In this document: piece by piece, positions 1 through 12,839 of the stretch | How positions within the stretch are numbered: the stretch's first letter is position 1 | Layout of the letters: the number at the start of each line of letters is the position of its first letter | Source of the DNA: Apis mellifera | Taxonomy: Eukaryota > Arthropoda > Insecta > Hymenoptera > Apidae | Length of the DNA: 64,000 nt | NCBI RefSeq assembly: GCF_003254395.2 | Contig: NC_037648.1 | Span: 4,009,868 to 4,073,867, forward strand | Reading direction: 5' to 3' | The notes under the pieces: generated by a model | Database searches by the model: none | The model's input: only the letters and a program-made list of their open reading frames with translations | Told to the model about the DNA's origin: nothing | Translations under genes and position numbers: made by a program

Positions 1-300
1 ATTGCACGAAATATTAAACAAATCATTTCATTAAAAATATATTTATTTATATACTTTTGTTTGAAATATTTTACTCATATGATTTCAAAAATAAGTTATT
101 TCTCAAATAATTTTAAAAAATAAACTTAAAATAATAAATTTATTTGAAAACTTCTTAAAACAGATCTTAAAATATAATTTCAGTGATGAAATATAACATC
201 AAAAAATTAAAAGTTATTTTATGCTTAAATCGTTAATAAATTTATTCTTCAAATTAACAAGCGTCCAATAAACAGAAGTATAGATAAAAGAAAAAAGGAG
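1..300. other. AT-rich background
   Basis: Low-complexity A/T sequence with short homopolymers. I see no open frame, repeat or structured element in it. Confidence 0.7.
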
Positions 301-710
301 ATGCTTTCTTCAAGCAATCGATGTTAACAAAAGCGAAGACCTCTAATTGGACTGGATAACAAGTGACCGATGTGGAATCATCCCTTTTGGCTCATCGACT
401 CCGACATCATTCAAACGATCGTTCAGAAACACGAACACTTCTCCCCGATCGTTGGCGAATAACGTTTCCCTAATTGATTAGCGCGCTAGCAATAACCGGA
501 TATGTCCACGCGCCGCGTGTGCGGAATATACGCGTCGTTTCGACAAATTCGACCAACATTTCATGGATAACACACCATCCCCTCCTTCTGCACGTGAAAC
601 AGGATTAACAATAGTAGTCGTAGGAATACGGTGAGAAACGATACGAAGATTTGTCTCGGCGTATATCTGAATAGTGGCCAATTTTCAGCCCGGGAACAAT
701 CGTACAGAAT
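300..710. other. GC/CpG-richer island
   Basis: Base composition changes sharply here: CpG dinucleotides are frequent and the sequence has normal complexity. It contains a perfect 10-bp palindrome TAGCGCGCTA at 479-488. A 67-codon frame on the minus strand (478-681) begins at TTG rather than ATG and resembles no family I know, so I do not call a gene. It could be a conserved regulatory block, an untranslated exon or part of an unrecognised exon. Confidence 0.45.
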
Positions 711-3700
711 AATTTGATAATATTGATATTTCAATCTTTGTTATCTACAATAGAAAGATATTTCAGTAAATAAGAGGCAAATTAGAATAGAAACGAGAAT
801 ATGATTGTATGAAGTTAGAACAAATTGGATGTTTTTTTTTTATTGCAAACGTGACAATTTCTTTGTTTTTTGTTCCTCTGTAATCTATTCTTATTGTATA
901 TATTTGCAATAATTCGGGATTTGCCTCTGGGAAAGAAACAGTGTATGTCAATTGGTAATTTTATGATTTCATTGAGTTTCTTGTCAAATTTTGTTGATAT
1001 TTTTGTCTAGAATGGAACATTTAAAGTTTTAAAAAAATATATTTATTAATTATTACATTAGAATGTTTAAATTTCTCTTACTATTAATAACTAAAGATTA
1101 TAAATTCAGTTTTTCTGAAAAATAATTTAATAAACATAAATTGCAATTTTTAGTTAGAAGAAAACTTGTGATTTTTCAAAAAATTAAATATTTCATGTCT
1201 AAGGATACAATTCAAAATGTCGATTAAAACTGTTATTGCGATTGAAAAATTAATTTTTTGACAACAATCGATTCTAGATATATCAAGAAAGCTTCAGATA
1301 CTTTGAATCAAAATGTATTCCAGTTAATTATTAAAAAATATTTTATCACAAATATTTAATCACAAATTTTCAAAAAGTCATATAAGCATTCTAGTCAACA
1401 CATATGCTCAAGCAATCAAACAATTTATTCAAATAATTAAGAAAATATTTGAACCAACAAATTCATAATTATATATATAAATAAATAAAGAATAAATTAT
1501 TAATCATTAAAACGGATATTATATATAATTCTATTCAATCATTAAAGTATATGACATATCGAAGGATCATAAATACTACGATTGTATGATATTATTATTA
1601 TCAATTTAAAATCATTTAATTATATCGTATGTGGTTATTAAAAAAAATAAACGGCAAATATGATTCTTATTTTATAAAAGAAAAATCAAAATTATATATG
1701 CAATATAATTATCAATTTTTCTATAAATTTGTATGTTTACACAGTTGTTTTATTTCGAAACGATCACTTTTTTTTGAATGGAGATTATTATTCGATCACT
1801 AGTAATTAATTTTCAATCAAGAACCAATCATATAAAATTCATGATTGAAAATTGATGAATCAAAAACTAATCGAATCAAAAATACATGTCGATATTTTAC
1901 ATCGATGAATTTACATTATCTATAACAAATATGATTCAGTGAAAGGATAACATGCGAAAAAATGAAATGAAATATTTTAATAAATAAAAAAAACTGACAT
2001 CAATTTTAAGGCTTTTTCATACAATAATTCATAAGTAACGATTCACTTATGATAAATATGAATATCATACATATAATGGAAGCATTTAGATGGATTTCGG
2101 ATCTCGTGAGATTACTATTTCAATTTCGAATATAGAATAAATAATTGTTCATTTTATCAAGGTCAACATAGAAATAATAATAAATAATAATATTCATATG
2201 ATACGACGAATTATTCAACTACGAATTATTCACTCACATAAGCAAATTGAATAGGACAATATTATGAAATTCATGCATCGAATAATTATCGTATGCATGA
2301 TATCGTCATTGTATGAAAAAACAATCGAAAGCATACGAAATAATATATGATGATTTTTATAAAATTTTGTATACAAATAAAAAAATTAAAAAATATGAGA
2401 GAGAATTATTTTATTTTTAATTTTCATAAAGGAAAAAAAATAATATTCACAATTAAGAGCAAAAAAATTATTAATTTGAATAATTTGAGAACGAATTGAC
2501 AAGAAAAATGTGAAATATGAAATTTATCTGGTTTTTCATCGGAAATAATATGATAACATTGAAGTAAAATATTGCAATATTTTCTGTATCATTGCTATTT
2601 TGGACAGATGACAAGTGAGGATCTATCTGATTATATATAAATAGAAATAATAACAAAAATTGAATGATAACTGATATTGATGTATCATGATATTAAATCC
2701 ATCTTATTTTTTTAACTCAACACCAAATTTTTATTGTTAAATTTTTTATAATACAAATTATAATAATTAACATTGATAAAATTCTCTAACTATTTAATAT
2801 TATTATATTCAATTAATTCGATCCATCGTTTGAACCATTAATTGTATTAGCCATACATTTTCCATCTAACAACCGCATTATCAGCATTATAAATATCACC
2901 AGCAATAATTTTCCAAATCAAAAAAATTTTAAAATAAGTTAAAATAAATATTTGAAAAATAAAAATATTTCTATGAATAAATATTATTTGAAAATAGTAT
3001 TTTTTATCTAATAATATCTAAATCACGAATAAATATCATTTACTATTATATTTAGATTTAAATTCAATGTTTAAATGAAATGCAATAAGATCGAAAATAA
3101 CTATATTTTATTTTTTATTTCTTATTGTTTACATATCGAAAATAGAAATAGAATTTTTGACATAGTATGTCAACAATAATTAATATAATAACAATTAATA
3201 TAATAATTATATAATAATTATATAAATTATATACAATAATTATAAATTCAATATATTGTGTTGCAATGATATTAATGTTAAAGACATCTTATTTGTAATG
3301 TATGAAGTATTATTATTGTATTAATATTTCCTTATATTTTAAATACGCTTATTTTTATTTTAAATATTTATTTGTTTTGATTCTAAAAATTAATTATCCA
3401 AAAAAATTTCACGAATATTTTAACAACCTCTATGTAATAATATAAATTTATTATACTTATAATGTTAAAATTAAAAATTATTTATTTGAAATAGATATTA
3501 TTCTCTATACTAATATTTTCTTATATTTTATTTCATTTCACAATTATTATTTATTATTTATATGAGATAGTAATATATATAGTAATATAAATATATGAAA
3601 TATTATTTATTTATGAAACTATAATTTTTAACAAAATTTTACTTACAATATCTTGACATTTGAAAAAAATATTTATTTTTTATTTCGAAAATCTATTTTC

Positions 3701-3730
3701 TTCGATTTTATAATGATTTTCAGTTTCCAT
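710..3730. other. AT-rich stretch, no gene seen
   Basis: About 3 kb of strongly A/T-biased sequence. The only structure I picked out is a 12-bp perfect inverted repeat (AATTTTCAATCA at 1808-1819 and its complement at 1842-1853). Open frames here are short and low in complexity. Confidence 0.6.
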
Positions 3731-3987
3731 AAAAATGGCGCATAGAAATTTAACCCAACCTCTTACTTAATTGCTATTGCAAATCATCAGCAAACATAAA
3801 ACGTCATTAGCATCGTTAACGAAACCGAGCTATTTGTCAATTTAATCGCTCGATCTACAGATTTTCATCGCGAACGGGCAACAACCGATTTTATGTCCCG
3901 ACAATCGTTTAATCTTCCGCAGAATCCGGTCGTTATCTGCTATTAATTTCGAGCCATGATTCCACAATATGAAGATGTCATTCCATA
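3730..3987. promoter_or_regulatory. Candidate conserved noncoding island
   Basis: A complex, CpG-containing block set in A/T desert. It has several core homeodomain-like words (CATTAG, TTAATCG, ATTAATTTC) and no reading frame of note on either strand. The regulatory reading is inference from composition only; an untranslated exon is equally possible. Confidence 0.25.
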
Positions 3988-5277
3988 GGGTGTGTCATGA
4001 AATAAATTGTTCGAATAATTATTTTTTATTGATAATAGAATGATAGCAAAACTTGCCATAATTTTAGTATATTTCTAAAATAATTTTTTACATATAGAAC
4101 TATTGTAAAAAAGATATTCATTTTTTAGAATGAATAATATATTTTTTGCTTAGCTTTTGATAAATACATTCTACATTTTGACATGTATCAAGATATCTTG
4201 CAACTTTTAATATCATGATACTAGAATCGAAATCATTTAGAATTATTTCAAATCTCTGCTTCGTAGAATGTATGCTTCTTACAAAATAAAACTTGATCTA
4301 ATCTTGATTGATCTTTCGAGATAAGTCTCATCGTGTATTTGAAAGTCGTTGAAGATCATTGAAGGTCGCTTAAGGTTAAGTAACACAAGGGATTAATTTA
4401 AGGTTAAGTAACTTTAAGGTTAAGTAAAACAAAAAATAATTTATTTCAAAATAATCCCATTTTCATACTTTCTTTAATTGATTTCTTTCATGTATGTTAA
4501 TTATTCTTATGTAATTATAATTAAGTATTAATTATTATATTCATCAAATATAGTAAAATAATTGAATTAATTTATAAAAAAATTTATTTTAAAATTAAAA
4601 TTAAAATATTATATTAATAATTAAAATAATAATTTTATTAGTATTTATAATAATAATTTTATTAATCAATGATATTAATGACAAAATTTAAATATTTATT
4701 ATTAAAGAAAGAAAATAAAATATATAAAATAAAAATAATAAATTATTTCTATAAAATTTTGAATTCAGAATTTGTTTTTACATTATTTTGGGAAATAAGA
4801 TACGATACAAAATAAATATGATACGTAGTGACATGGTAAATATGGTAAATATTTTGATTTTTTTTAAATATTGTTTTTTTATTTTTTCAAGTAAATTTGT
4901 ACTTCCTTATTTTTTTTATATTTCAAATTATTTAAAAATACCTTATTAATTTATATACAATACATATATACATATATACATATATAAATTTTCAAATAAT
5001 ACAAGCATCATTTTTTTCGCAATATAAAAAATTGAAATTTTTCCGAGATGAATATACTCAAATATATAATATTTAACACATTTAACAAATTAAATAATAC
5101 AAAATGAAATATATAAATTAATTAATCTATCTAAATATTAGTTATACATAATGCTACATAATTAATCTCTGTAACTACTATATAAAAAAAAATTATATCT
5201 TAAAACAAGTTTAGTTCAATGCATTTTTTTCATCAAAAGCGAATTATTCATTAATCGTTTTTAAACACAACACCCTA
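3986..5277. mobile_element. Possible TA-flanked inverted-repeat DNA transposon
   Basis: GGGTGT at 3988-3993 is matched by its complement ACACCC at 5270-5275, and each end abuts TA (3986-3987 and 5276-5277). A second inward match supports the pair: GAATAATT begins 26 bases in from the left end (4013-4020) and 27 bases in from the right end (5242-5249, as its complement). The span of 1288 bp and TA target fit Tc1/mariner-type elements. The interior is too decayed or too A/T-rich for me to see any transposase, so a non-autonomous element or chance pairing remains possible. Confidence 0.35.
4371..4427. repeat. Three exact copies of a 13-mer
   Basis: TAAGGTTAAGTAA occurs exactly at 4371-4383, 4399-4411 and 4415-4427, inside the putative TA-flanked element. 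Spacing is uneven (28 then 16 bases). Confidence 0.85.
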
Positions 5278-5880
5278 TATATTTTTATTTTCCACGACAC
5301 CTAACGATTTTTCTTATTCGAATAAATCGACTCTCCTCGTTTTTCGCGAAATACAGCTCAAGTGATATTTCATCGAAGCTAATCCCACGTTTTTTAGGAT
5401 TGCCAGATTATTTGAAAAATCGAGAATCATTGGAAACAGGCAACATACGACCTATCATATTTTCAATTTTAATCGAACGATATTATTCGATTTGTTCCTG
5501 TTATCGAATGATTTTAATTTTTGACTTTTTTTCTTCCTTCTGAATCTCGTTCGAAAATTACCTTTATATCAAAATTATATCGAACGAAACGATAATAGGA
5601 TATATGTTCTGATCTGGTTTAATTTTATAGTCGGTATTGATGATCGTACCCGAGATTTGAATTGCGCAGAATTTAATAACATTAATTGCACCGTTATTGC
5701 TTTTCTCCATCCACCATGAAATATTCAATCAAGGAATCAATCAGAGAGTATTTGTAGGCAAGGAATTCGATTGGTGCCATGAGATCGAAAACACGCAACA
5801 AAATTCCGATTTACTTAGAACTTGAGTTATCCCTCCATCTCGTTTCAAGCTTTTCGAGATTCTGAACTTTTTCGTATCTT
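5278..5880. other. Moderately complex island, unassigned
   Basis: Sequence of near-normal complexity with repeated TCGA and CGAT words and little homopolymer. All six frames are interrupted, so there is no long exon. It could be conserved noncoding or decayed sequence. Confidence 0.35.
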
Positions 5881-8800
5881 TATATTTCTTTACGTTTCAA
5901 AGATACCGAATTCTTTTGAACTTATGATTATCAATAGTCGATAAAATCTTCTTTAACAAATCTTCTTAAACAAAAATCTTCTTTCTCAACTTTGTGAATC
6001 AATATTTGGCGAGATAAGTATTAGTTATGTATTAAAATTGTGCCGATCAATATGGTAATTAATAAATATCGATAATTAATAATTGATATATTATGTTATA
6101 TAATATTCATATATCATGTTATGAATAATATCGTTAAGGTATCAATAACAGATAAAAATAACAGATTAAAATTATGAATTTTTCTTAGTGAAAGTTTTTA
6201 TAAGATATTTTTAAATCAATAATATTATATTAAATATATGTTCAAAATATAATTAAAATACTAAATTAAAATACAAGTAAAAATAATTGAAATAAATAAT
6301 AATATATAGTTCTCTAATCTATTTTTATTTTAAGTAATTACAAATTTGTAACACTTTTATGCGTCTTAATAATAAATATAAATAAACTTTAAATAAGAAA
6401 TAAAGAATCTAGTCATTTTTATAAATAATATCTTAACGATATTATCGATTTATTAAAAACTATCAATAACATATCAATAATCGATAATCACAATTTGATT
6501 ATATCTAAGTATTTTATGCAAATATATATAATTTTATAGTGGATCTCTGTTTTAATTTGAATATATGCATTATCATGATTTCCGATTCTATGGTAATTGA
6601 TACATGGATTATAAATTTTTTGAATAAAAAAAGTGAAAAATAAGAAAGAATTTTCCATATTTAGTAAAATCATTATAAGTGCAAGTAAATTATGAATCTA
6701 TGATTAAAATTTGAATATTAATATATTTAAACAATTAAACTTATTATAACAATTATAATAACTCATTATAATAATAGATTTTCCCTGAAATGACTAAGAA
6801 TACGATTCTCATACGATTCTCTTATGCTTCTCAATTATATCGTATTCTTAAAGATTCACCCATTCAATTCATATCTAATTACACTTTTAAATTTCTTGTG
6901 AAATGCATTCTTCATGTATGCTTGAACTAAATATTTAACATTGATTCAAACTAAATATTTCCTCATTCATTTCTCATTCCTCCTCATCTTTAATCATTTA
7001 TTATATTTATTCTATTCATATCACTTACAATATTATTTTACAATATTCGGTTTTTTGTATATGCATAGTCATTTTGCATTTCTTTGACCGTTTCTTTTTT
7101 CATATTTTTTTGTATATAAATTATAAAAAATCAATATCCGCCAGATATAAGAATTTTCTTCGATTTTTTGTTCTGTGGTTTCAAATGTTGTTGATAGTGA
7201 AAACGGGTTTAGTTGAATGAATATTTAATGAATATATGAATATATATTCTAAATGAATATATTTATTATTATACATAATTGCGCGTATCTATTTACAAAA
7301 CATTTGAAATATATGTATCGAAGAAAAACAAATAGATACCAATAATATAAAATAATGATATTATTGAAATATATAACATTCAATAATAAAATAATAAAAC
7401 TACAAATGAAATTCATTCAGTGAACTTTAAATTCTATAACATGTACAAAATTTTATTTAATATAAAATTTAACATAAAAACAAATGAAATTTCAGTGAAT
7501 TTTAAATTTTGTAATATGTATTAATACAAAATTTAACATAAAATGAAAATAGCGATGCATAATATTTGATTAAAGAAAAAAAGAAACAAATAGAAAGGAC
7601 GATGACTATACTATAAATGATATATGATTCTGAAAATCTACAGATTTTTATATCTTTGAATGCTTGTCGCTTGTTTTTGCATTAATTGATTTAAACAAAA
7701 ATTTCATCGAAATTATATATCTTTTCATAATATATTTATGATAAAAAATAATATTTACTATTTTCTTCATGATTAATTGCAATTCTTTTCAAATTTCTTT
7801 TTTTTTATGCACTATTTAATACATTAATTTTTTTAATTTTTCAAAAGAACTTAAATTGTTTGATCCAATTTAATAATAAAAAATTATTCTAATTTAAAAA
7901 AAAATATTATTTGTCCTTAATTTATCAAAACGATTATATATGCTCTTTATTTTTTAAATTAATAAATTTTAATGTCGTTTCATAGATTTCTTACAAATTA
8001 TATTTTTCTCAAAATTAAATTTTTTAAAATGGTTAAAATAATATTACAAAAGTAACAATAAATTTTCATTCGATTCATTTCAAATTTTAAGCGACTTTAA
8101 TAATATTCTCTTTCATATTTATAATTGGATAATTATTTTTTATATAATTAAAAGAAATTTTTCTTTCATTGATTTTCTACATTCTTCGAGTTAAAGATCT
8201 ATTATTTGATGACAAATTATTTTTTAAGAATTCTTGTGTAATTGAATTTATTATTTCATAGTGTAAAAAAATTACATGAATTTATAATGTCAAATTACAA
8301 GTCTGTCTATTGATTATAAATTTTGATGAGATTTCTTCTTATTATTATAATTGTAATAATTATAATTTTAACAAATTTATAAAAATAATAATGAAGAAAT
8401 ACACTTTTAAAAGACTTTCAAATTAAAAATTGTTAAAAAATATTTAATTTTTCCAAAAATTATCATTAATAAATAAATCTTGATCTTTGATCTTTTATGT
8501 TTTTTTTTTTAAATTTCCTCAATAATCGATCTTCCAAAGGTATTTTAACTTATGTATTTTAACTTAGGTATTTTAACTTATATAGTATTTTGATATAGTT
8601 TAAAAATGAGTTTTTAATTATAATTTTATTAATATAATAATAATTTTATTATTATAATAATATTATATTATTATATATAGTATAATAAAACAATTAAATA
8701 TATACATAAATATTTAACGAATGAATTATTCTATTGTCTTCATTAATTCGATAGCATTAATGAAATAAATAGTAAAATAATAGGACAATATTAAATCTCA

Positions 8801-9130
8801 TTAATCTATCCGATAATTCTACTTGAATTCAATCCATAGTTCAGAAAATCAGTCAATTGAAAATAATAATCGATTAGTATCAACTTAATTAATGATGATT
8901 TTCAATCGATAATACTTATTATTAGTTGTGACATTTGTTGTACCATATATTACTAATACTTCTTTTTTAATGTTTTTAATGTGATTTAAATTGATCTTAA
9001 ATTTGGTTTTGTTTGAATTTTCCTTTTTTATCAAAAAACTATTAAAGTCATTCGATTTGAATCCGAGTAATATTAACATAATTCTTGGACAAACAATAAT
9101 TCTTTATTGACAATTATTGTAAGCGATTTT
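5880..9130. other. AT-rich stretch, no gene seen
   Basis: Long A/T-biased segment with many short homopolymers. The short frames at 6488-6673 and 8885-9079 on the minus strand are rich in Ile, Asn, Lys and Phe, as expected from translating A/T-rich noise. The tandem 13-mers at 8540-8580 are listed separately. Confidence 0.6.
8540..8580. repeat. Short tandem repeat, period 14, three copies
   Basis: GTATTTTAACTTA occurs exactly at 8540-8552, 8554-8566 and 8568-8580, each separated by one base. Confidence 0.9.
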
Positions 9131-9135
9131 TACTT

Positions 9136-9465
9136 TTGAATATTATTCAGAAAAAAAAATATAATTTGATTAATTTCATAAGCGTGTTTTCTGAATTTTC
9201 AATTCTGTTTTTTCTTCGATTTTTAATAACTCTGATTCATATTTCCATTGAAACTCTCAAAGAAGAATATTTTCTAGAAAAAGATGCATATTCAATTTAT
9301 ATTCAATATTCAAATACATTCAATCTCGATTCTATGGAAGGGGACAAGTTGACAAAATTTTTGGAAAAATTTATGAAAAACCCATTGAAGGATTATCAAC
9401 GACGATTCTTGAAAACTCTTAGGAAGATAGTCGATTTTTCAATGGTTTCCACGTTCTCCTCGTAA
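9136..9465 (+). other. Unrecognised 110-codon open frame
   Basis: The frame is open for 109 residues but its first codon is TTG. The first internal ATG is at 9334-9336, which would leave about 44 residues. The C-terminal half, after that ATG, is richer in charged residues (Lys, Asp, Glu, Arg) and less A/T-biased than the surroundings; the N-terminal half looks like translated A/T noise with a hydrophobic run. I recognise no domain. With about 80% A+T, roughly one codon in eleven would be a stop, so a frame this long is only mildly surprising across 64 kb. It could be a decayed exon. Confidence 0.12.
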
Positions 9466-10095
9466 TCCATGAAACTTTCCGCAAGAAAAATCAAAGCATT
9501 TTGCATTTTTTCCTTTCATCTTTATATATAAGACTTCTTCAGAAATAGAACACGTTGAGCACATAATAGAGAAAAAAACTTGATATTTCTTTGAAACACT
9601 TGAAACAAGATATTGACAAATAATTTTCATAGATTGTTTCAAACAACAACAAAAAAATATATAATATTTATTTTATTCATAATAAAATTTTCAATGAAAC
9701 TAAATAAATAGTTTCTAAGTATTTTATGAATATCAGTTAAAAAAAATAAATAATATATTTGGATGATACTAGAATAAAAAGACATAGAGAGCATCATATG
9801 TTATCAAGATGTAACTATATTTTTTCTTTACAAATGTGCAAAAAATTGTTTTATTTATTTCAAAACTCATTTATGTTATCGACTAATTGATGATGATTAG
9901 ACTTCTCGAAGATCTAGATTCATTGGAATATATAGAGTGTTTTAGAGATATAATACACATAAATATTCATAAATAAATTTTAACCTTTAAAATTGGCCAA
10001 ATACATTAATATATATTAGATTACATTGGGAAAAGATTGAGAAACACTATTTTATGTATATATTTCTCTGTAGAGACTTGCAAATATTCAGAAAT

Positions 10096-10156
10096 ATTTT
10101 TAAATTTTATGTACAATTTATGTACAATTATTTTTAAATTTTATGTACAATTTATG
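10096..10156. repeat. 27-bp direct duplication
   Basis: Two identical copies (10096-10122 and 10130-10156) with a 34-bp offset. The shared core contains GTACAATTTATG. Probably a simple local duplication. Confidence 0.85.
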
Positions 10157-10684
10157 ATGTATATGATGTATATTAATAGATCCACACATATATTATATAC
10201 ATTATGTCTCAGAAATCATGATAGAAATGATCACATAGCGATTCTATATGCCACAAGATAAAGAATAAAATGGGTCACGTGAATTTATGCGGCCTGGAAT
10301 CAATTAATCGAAACATGCTGGGAAGCGCATATTTAAAAACCGTCAAACGCGTTTGGAAAGATTACGTTCATAAATCACGTACAATTATGCATCGATCTAT
10401 ATTTCTGGTATCTAGGACAGTACGTGATCAAAAAATTGCGTGGATCAAATCGACCTCGTTTTTCAAATTATAATTACTATTTGGTACTGGAATCATACTT
10501 AATTGACTGTACTCTTCAATCTTGCTTGTTAGATTATATCTAGGATTTTGCAATAATTTATAACTAGAATAAAGATACTTGATCTGTTAGCTGTATTGTT
10601 CTATTTTAAAAGTGTTTCCCTAAATTGAAAAAATGAAGAGATAACGAGTAATACATTCCTAATATAAAAAAATTGCTATTTCTC

Positions 10685-10702
10685 CAACAAGTATACTTGT
10701 TG
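10685..10702. repeat. Perfect 18-bp palindrome
   Basis: CAACAAGTATACTTGTTG reads identically on both strands with no spacer. It lies in a slightly less A/T-rich patch. It could be a dimeric protein-binding site or chance. Confidence 0.9.
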
Positions 10703-11448
10703 TACGTAGTTAAATAAGCAGATTGAAACATAAACATGATTAAAAAAATAGAAGTTAATTAGAAATATTTCATCCTAATGATGTGCTTTATTTTGAATAT
10801 TTTGTATCTTTTTGCATATCGTACATTTTACACATTTTCGAATATTTACATTTTATATAAATGTATAAACATCCATTGTTTATTTACTTAAACATAACTG
10901 CATATATTTTTCTATAATAAAAAGTATGGAAAAAAGTCAATAGAATTAATGAGACAGATATATTCGAATATCATGGTTAAGGAATGAAAATTGGAAATGA
11001 TACTTTAAATTTTTTATTCGAAATTCAAACTTTGCCTCTAAAATTTTTTATAAGTTTCAAAGAGGTATTATGACAAATTAAAATTCTTAAAATATAAATT
11101 ATTTTTTGTAATTTTTTTTCATTTATTTTATTACTAAGCAAACATCGAACAATTACAATTTTGCATATATTTAATAATTAAGATGAGAGAAAAAAATGTA
11201 CAAATAATTTACGAATTATCATTTATGTTATAATTATAATTAAAATTATGTAGTTAATTTTAATTTTCTTATAATATAATATAACATAATAAGAATTATA
11301 TTATAATTTTAATATAATTTTAATATAATTTTTAATATATCTACATTTATTATTGTTTATTATCATTAATAAATAATTAATAAATTATCATTAATATCAT
11401 TAGTATTATTAATAAGTGAAATTAAATGTTTGCCATTGAAAATGAAGT

Positions 11449-11468
11449 AAAAAAAAAAAAAAAAAAAA
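11449..11468 (+). repeat. Poly-A run of 20
   Basis: Twenty uninterrupted A residues. No retroposed gene sequence is recognisable upstream, so I do not interpret it as a retrotransposon tail. Confidence 0.9.
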
Positions 11469-12359
11469 TTAAAAAATCATTCACATTTTATGAATTTTTG
11501 TAATTTGTAAAGATAATATTTTTTTATAATAAAATTAAGAATTCCGTTCTAGAAAAAAAAGAAGAAATTACATTATAATCGTTATTAAATGAACTTTTGA
11601 ATCAATTATAGTGAAGAATAAAAATTTTCATAATTTTCGTATTTTACAAAGAAAATTAATTTAACATAGAAATTTGTATTTATATATGTATTTATATATG
11701 CATATTTTTTTTGTACTTTTTTTTTACCAAAATATTTGAAAATAAAATTAATGCTAATAGTGTTTTTTTCGCTTTTTAAACAAAACTCTATTTTTAAACA
11801 AAACTCTGTTTTATATATAATATATAATATATAACAAAAAGCAAAATATTAAATTACAAAATGTTCAGAATTTAATGATTTATTATTCTATTGTAAAAAA
11901 ATTTTCAAGTAAAATTGTAATCGAAACAAAAAAAATATTAAAATGTTGAAGAAAACTTAATTTCAGTTCCTTAAAAAAATTGCTCTATATAGAACTATAT
12001 ATAATTCATTATATTCTACTTATACCCAAACTTCCAAAAAAAAAAATTATAAGTTTATGATTAGATAAATTTTATTAAATATTTATTTTATAAAAAAATC
12101 TACTTCTTCTTCACTGCAAATTCAAAACACTTTTTATGACACAATAAGTCATAAATTTCTTATATTTCAATATTTGAATGATATATTCGAAAATAAAGAA
12201 TAATGAATAGAAATACTGACACAAATATTCATTTCTCGTTTATTTTTCTCTTCCAAGTGAATAGCAATGATTATTACAATATGAAAAAAAAAAGAAAAAA
12301 ATATATAAATATAAACATTCCACGTGATTCGCATATAATATGAGAGATCATAAAATGAA

Positions 12360-12640
12360 CAATACGCGACTAATAACCTAAATCGTAGAGTGAAACTTTT
12401 GAGATATTTTCGAGATCCGCATAATGCTTCTCGGTGGAAGCTATTTTCCTTCTTACAACGTACTTCTTCCAACTCCCCAAGTCCTTAAAACTTCCTAAGA
12501 CCGAGTCTCAAAAGATTTTTCTCAGTCCTTCAAACGCTCTCGATTCGAATAATATTCGAGGACATTTGCCGCAGATTCGTAGGGGTAAATTGCTTGAAAA
12601 TTCGCGGTCACGCATAGAAAGAAAATAGAATAGAGAAAAG
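12360..12640. other. Moderately complex island, unassigned
   Basis: Composition is nearer to normal and both strands carry open frames (minus 12167-12472, plus 12434-12628), neither starting at ATG. The minus frame begins with a charged segment and then degenerates into a hydrophobic low-complexity run, so it is probably not a real protein. Confidence 0.3.
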
Positions 12641-12794
12641 TGAAAAGAAAAAATAGAAAAGTTTAAGGAAATTGATGATCATCATAATCAATAGAAAGAG
12701 ATCGTGGCATAAACAGAGAAGTTCTATACAATACAGAGTTATTTATATCACTTATTGTTACCGAATAGAAAGAGATGTTTCAGATAAAAATTAC

Positions 12795-12823
12795 AAATTG
12801 TGCTGCAGAGCGAGGCACAATTT
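12795..12823. repeat. Perfect 9-bp inverted repeat (hairpin)
   Basis: AAATTGTGC at 12795-12803 pairs with GCACAATTT at 12815-12823 around an 11-base purine-rich loop. The stem contains three G/C pairs, unusual in this background. Confidence 0.8.
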
Positions 12824-12839
12824 ATTTACTTTTGATTTT

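Larger units (their letters stand above)
9470..12360. other. AT-rich stretch with small repeats
   Basis: A/T-biased. It includes a 27-bp near-perfect duplication (10096-10122 and 10130-10156, built on TTTTATGTACAATTTATG), an 18-bp palindrome at 10685-10702 and a run of 20 A at 11449-11468. The patch around 10270-10470 is slightly more complex, but its 67-codon plus-strand frame has no recognisable content. Confidence 0.5.

Noticed and set aside
11449..11468. Poly-A run as a retrotransposon or processed-pseudogene tail
   Set aside because: No target-site duplication or coding remnant upstream.
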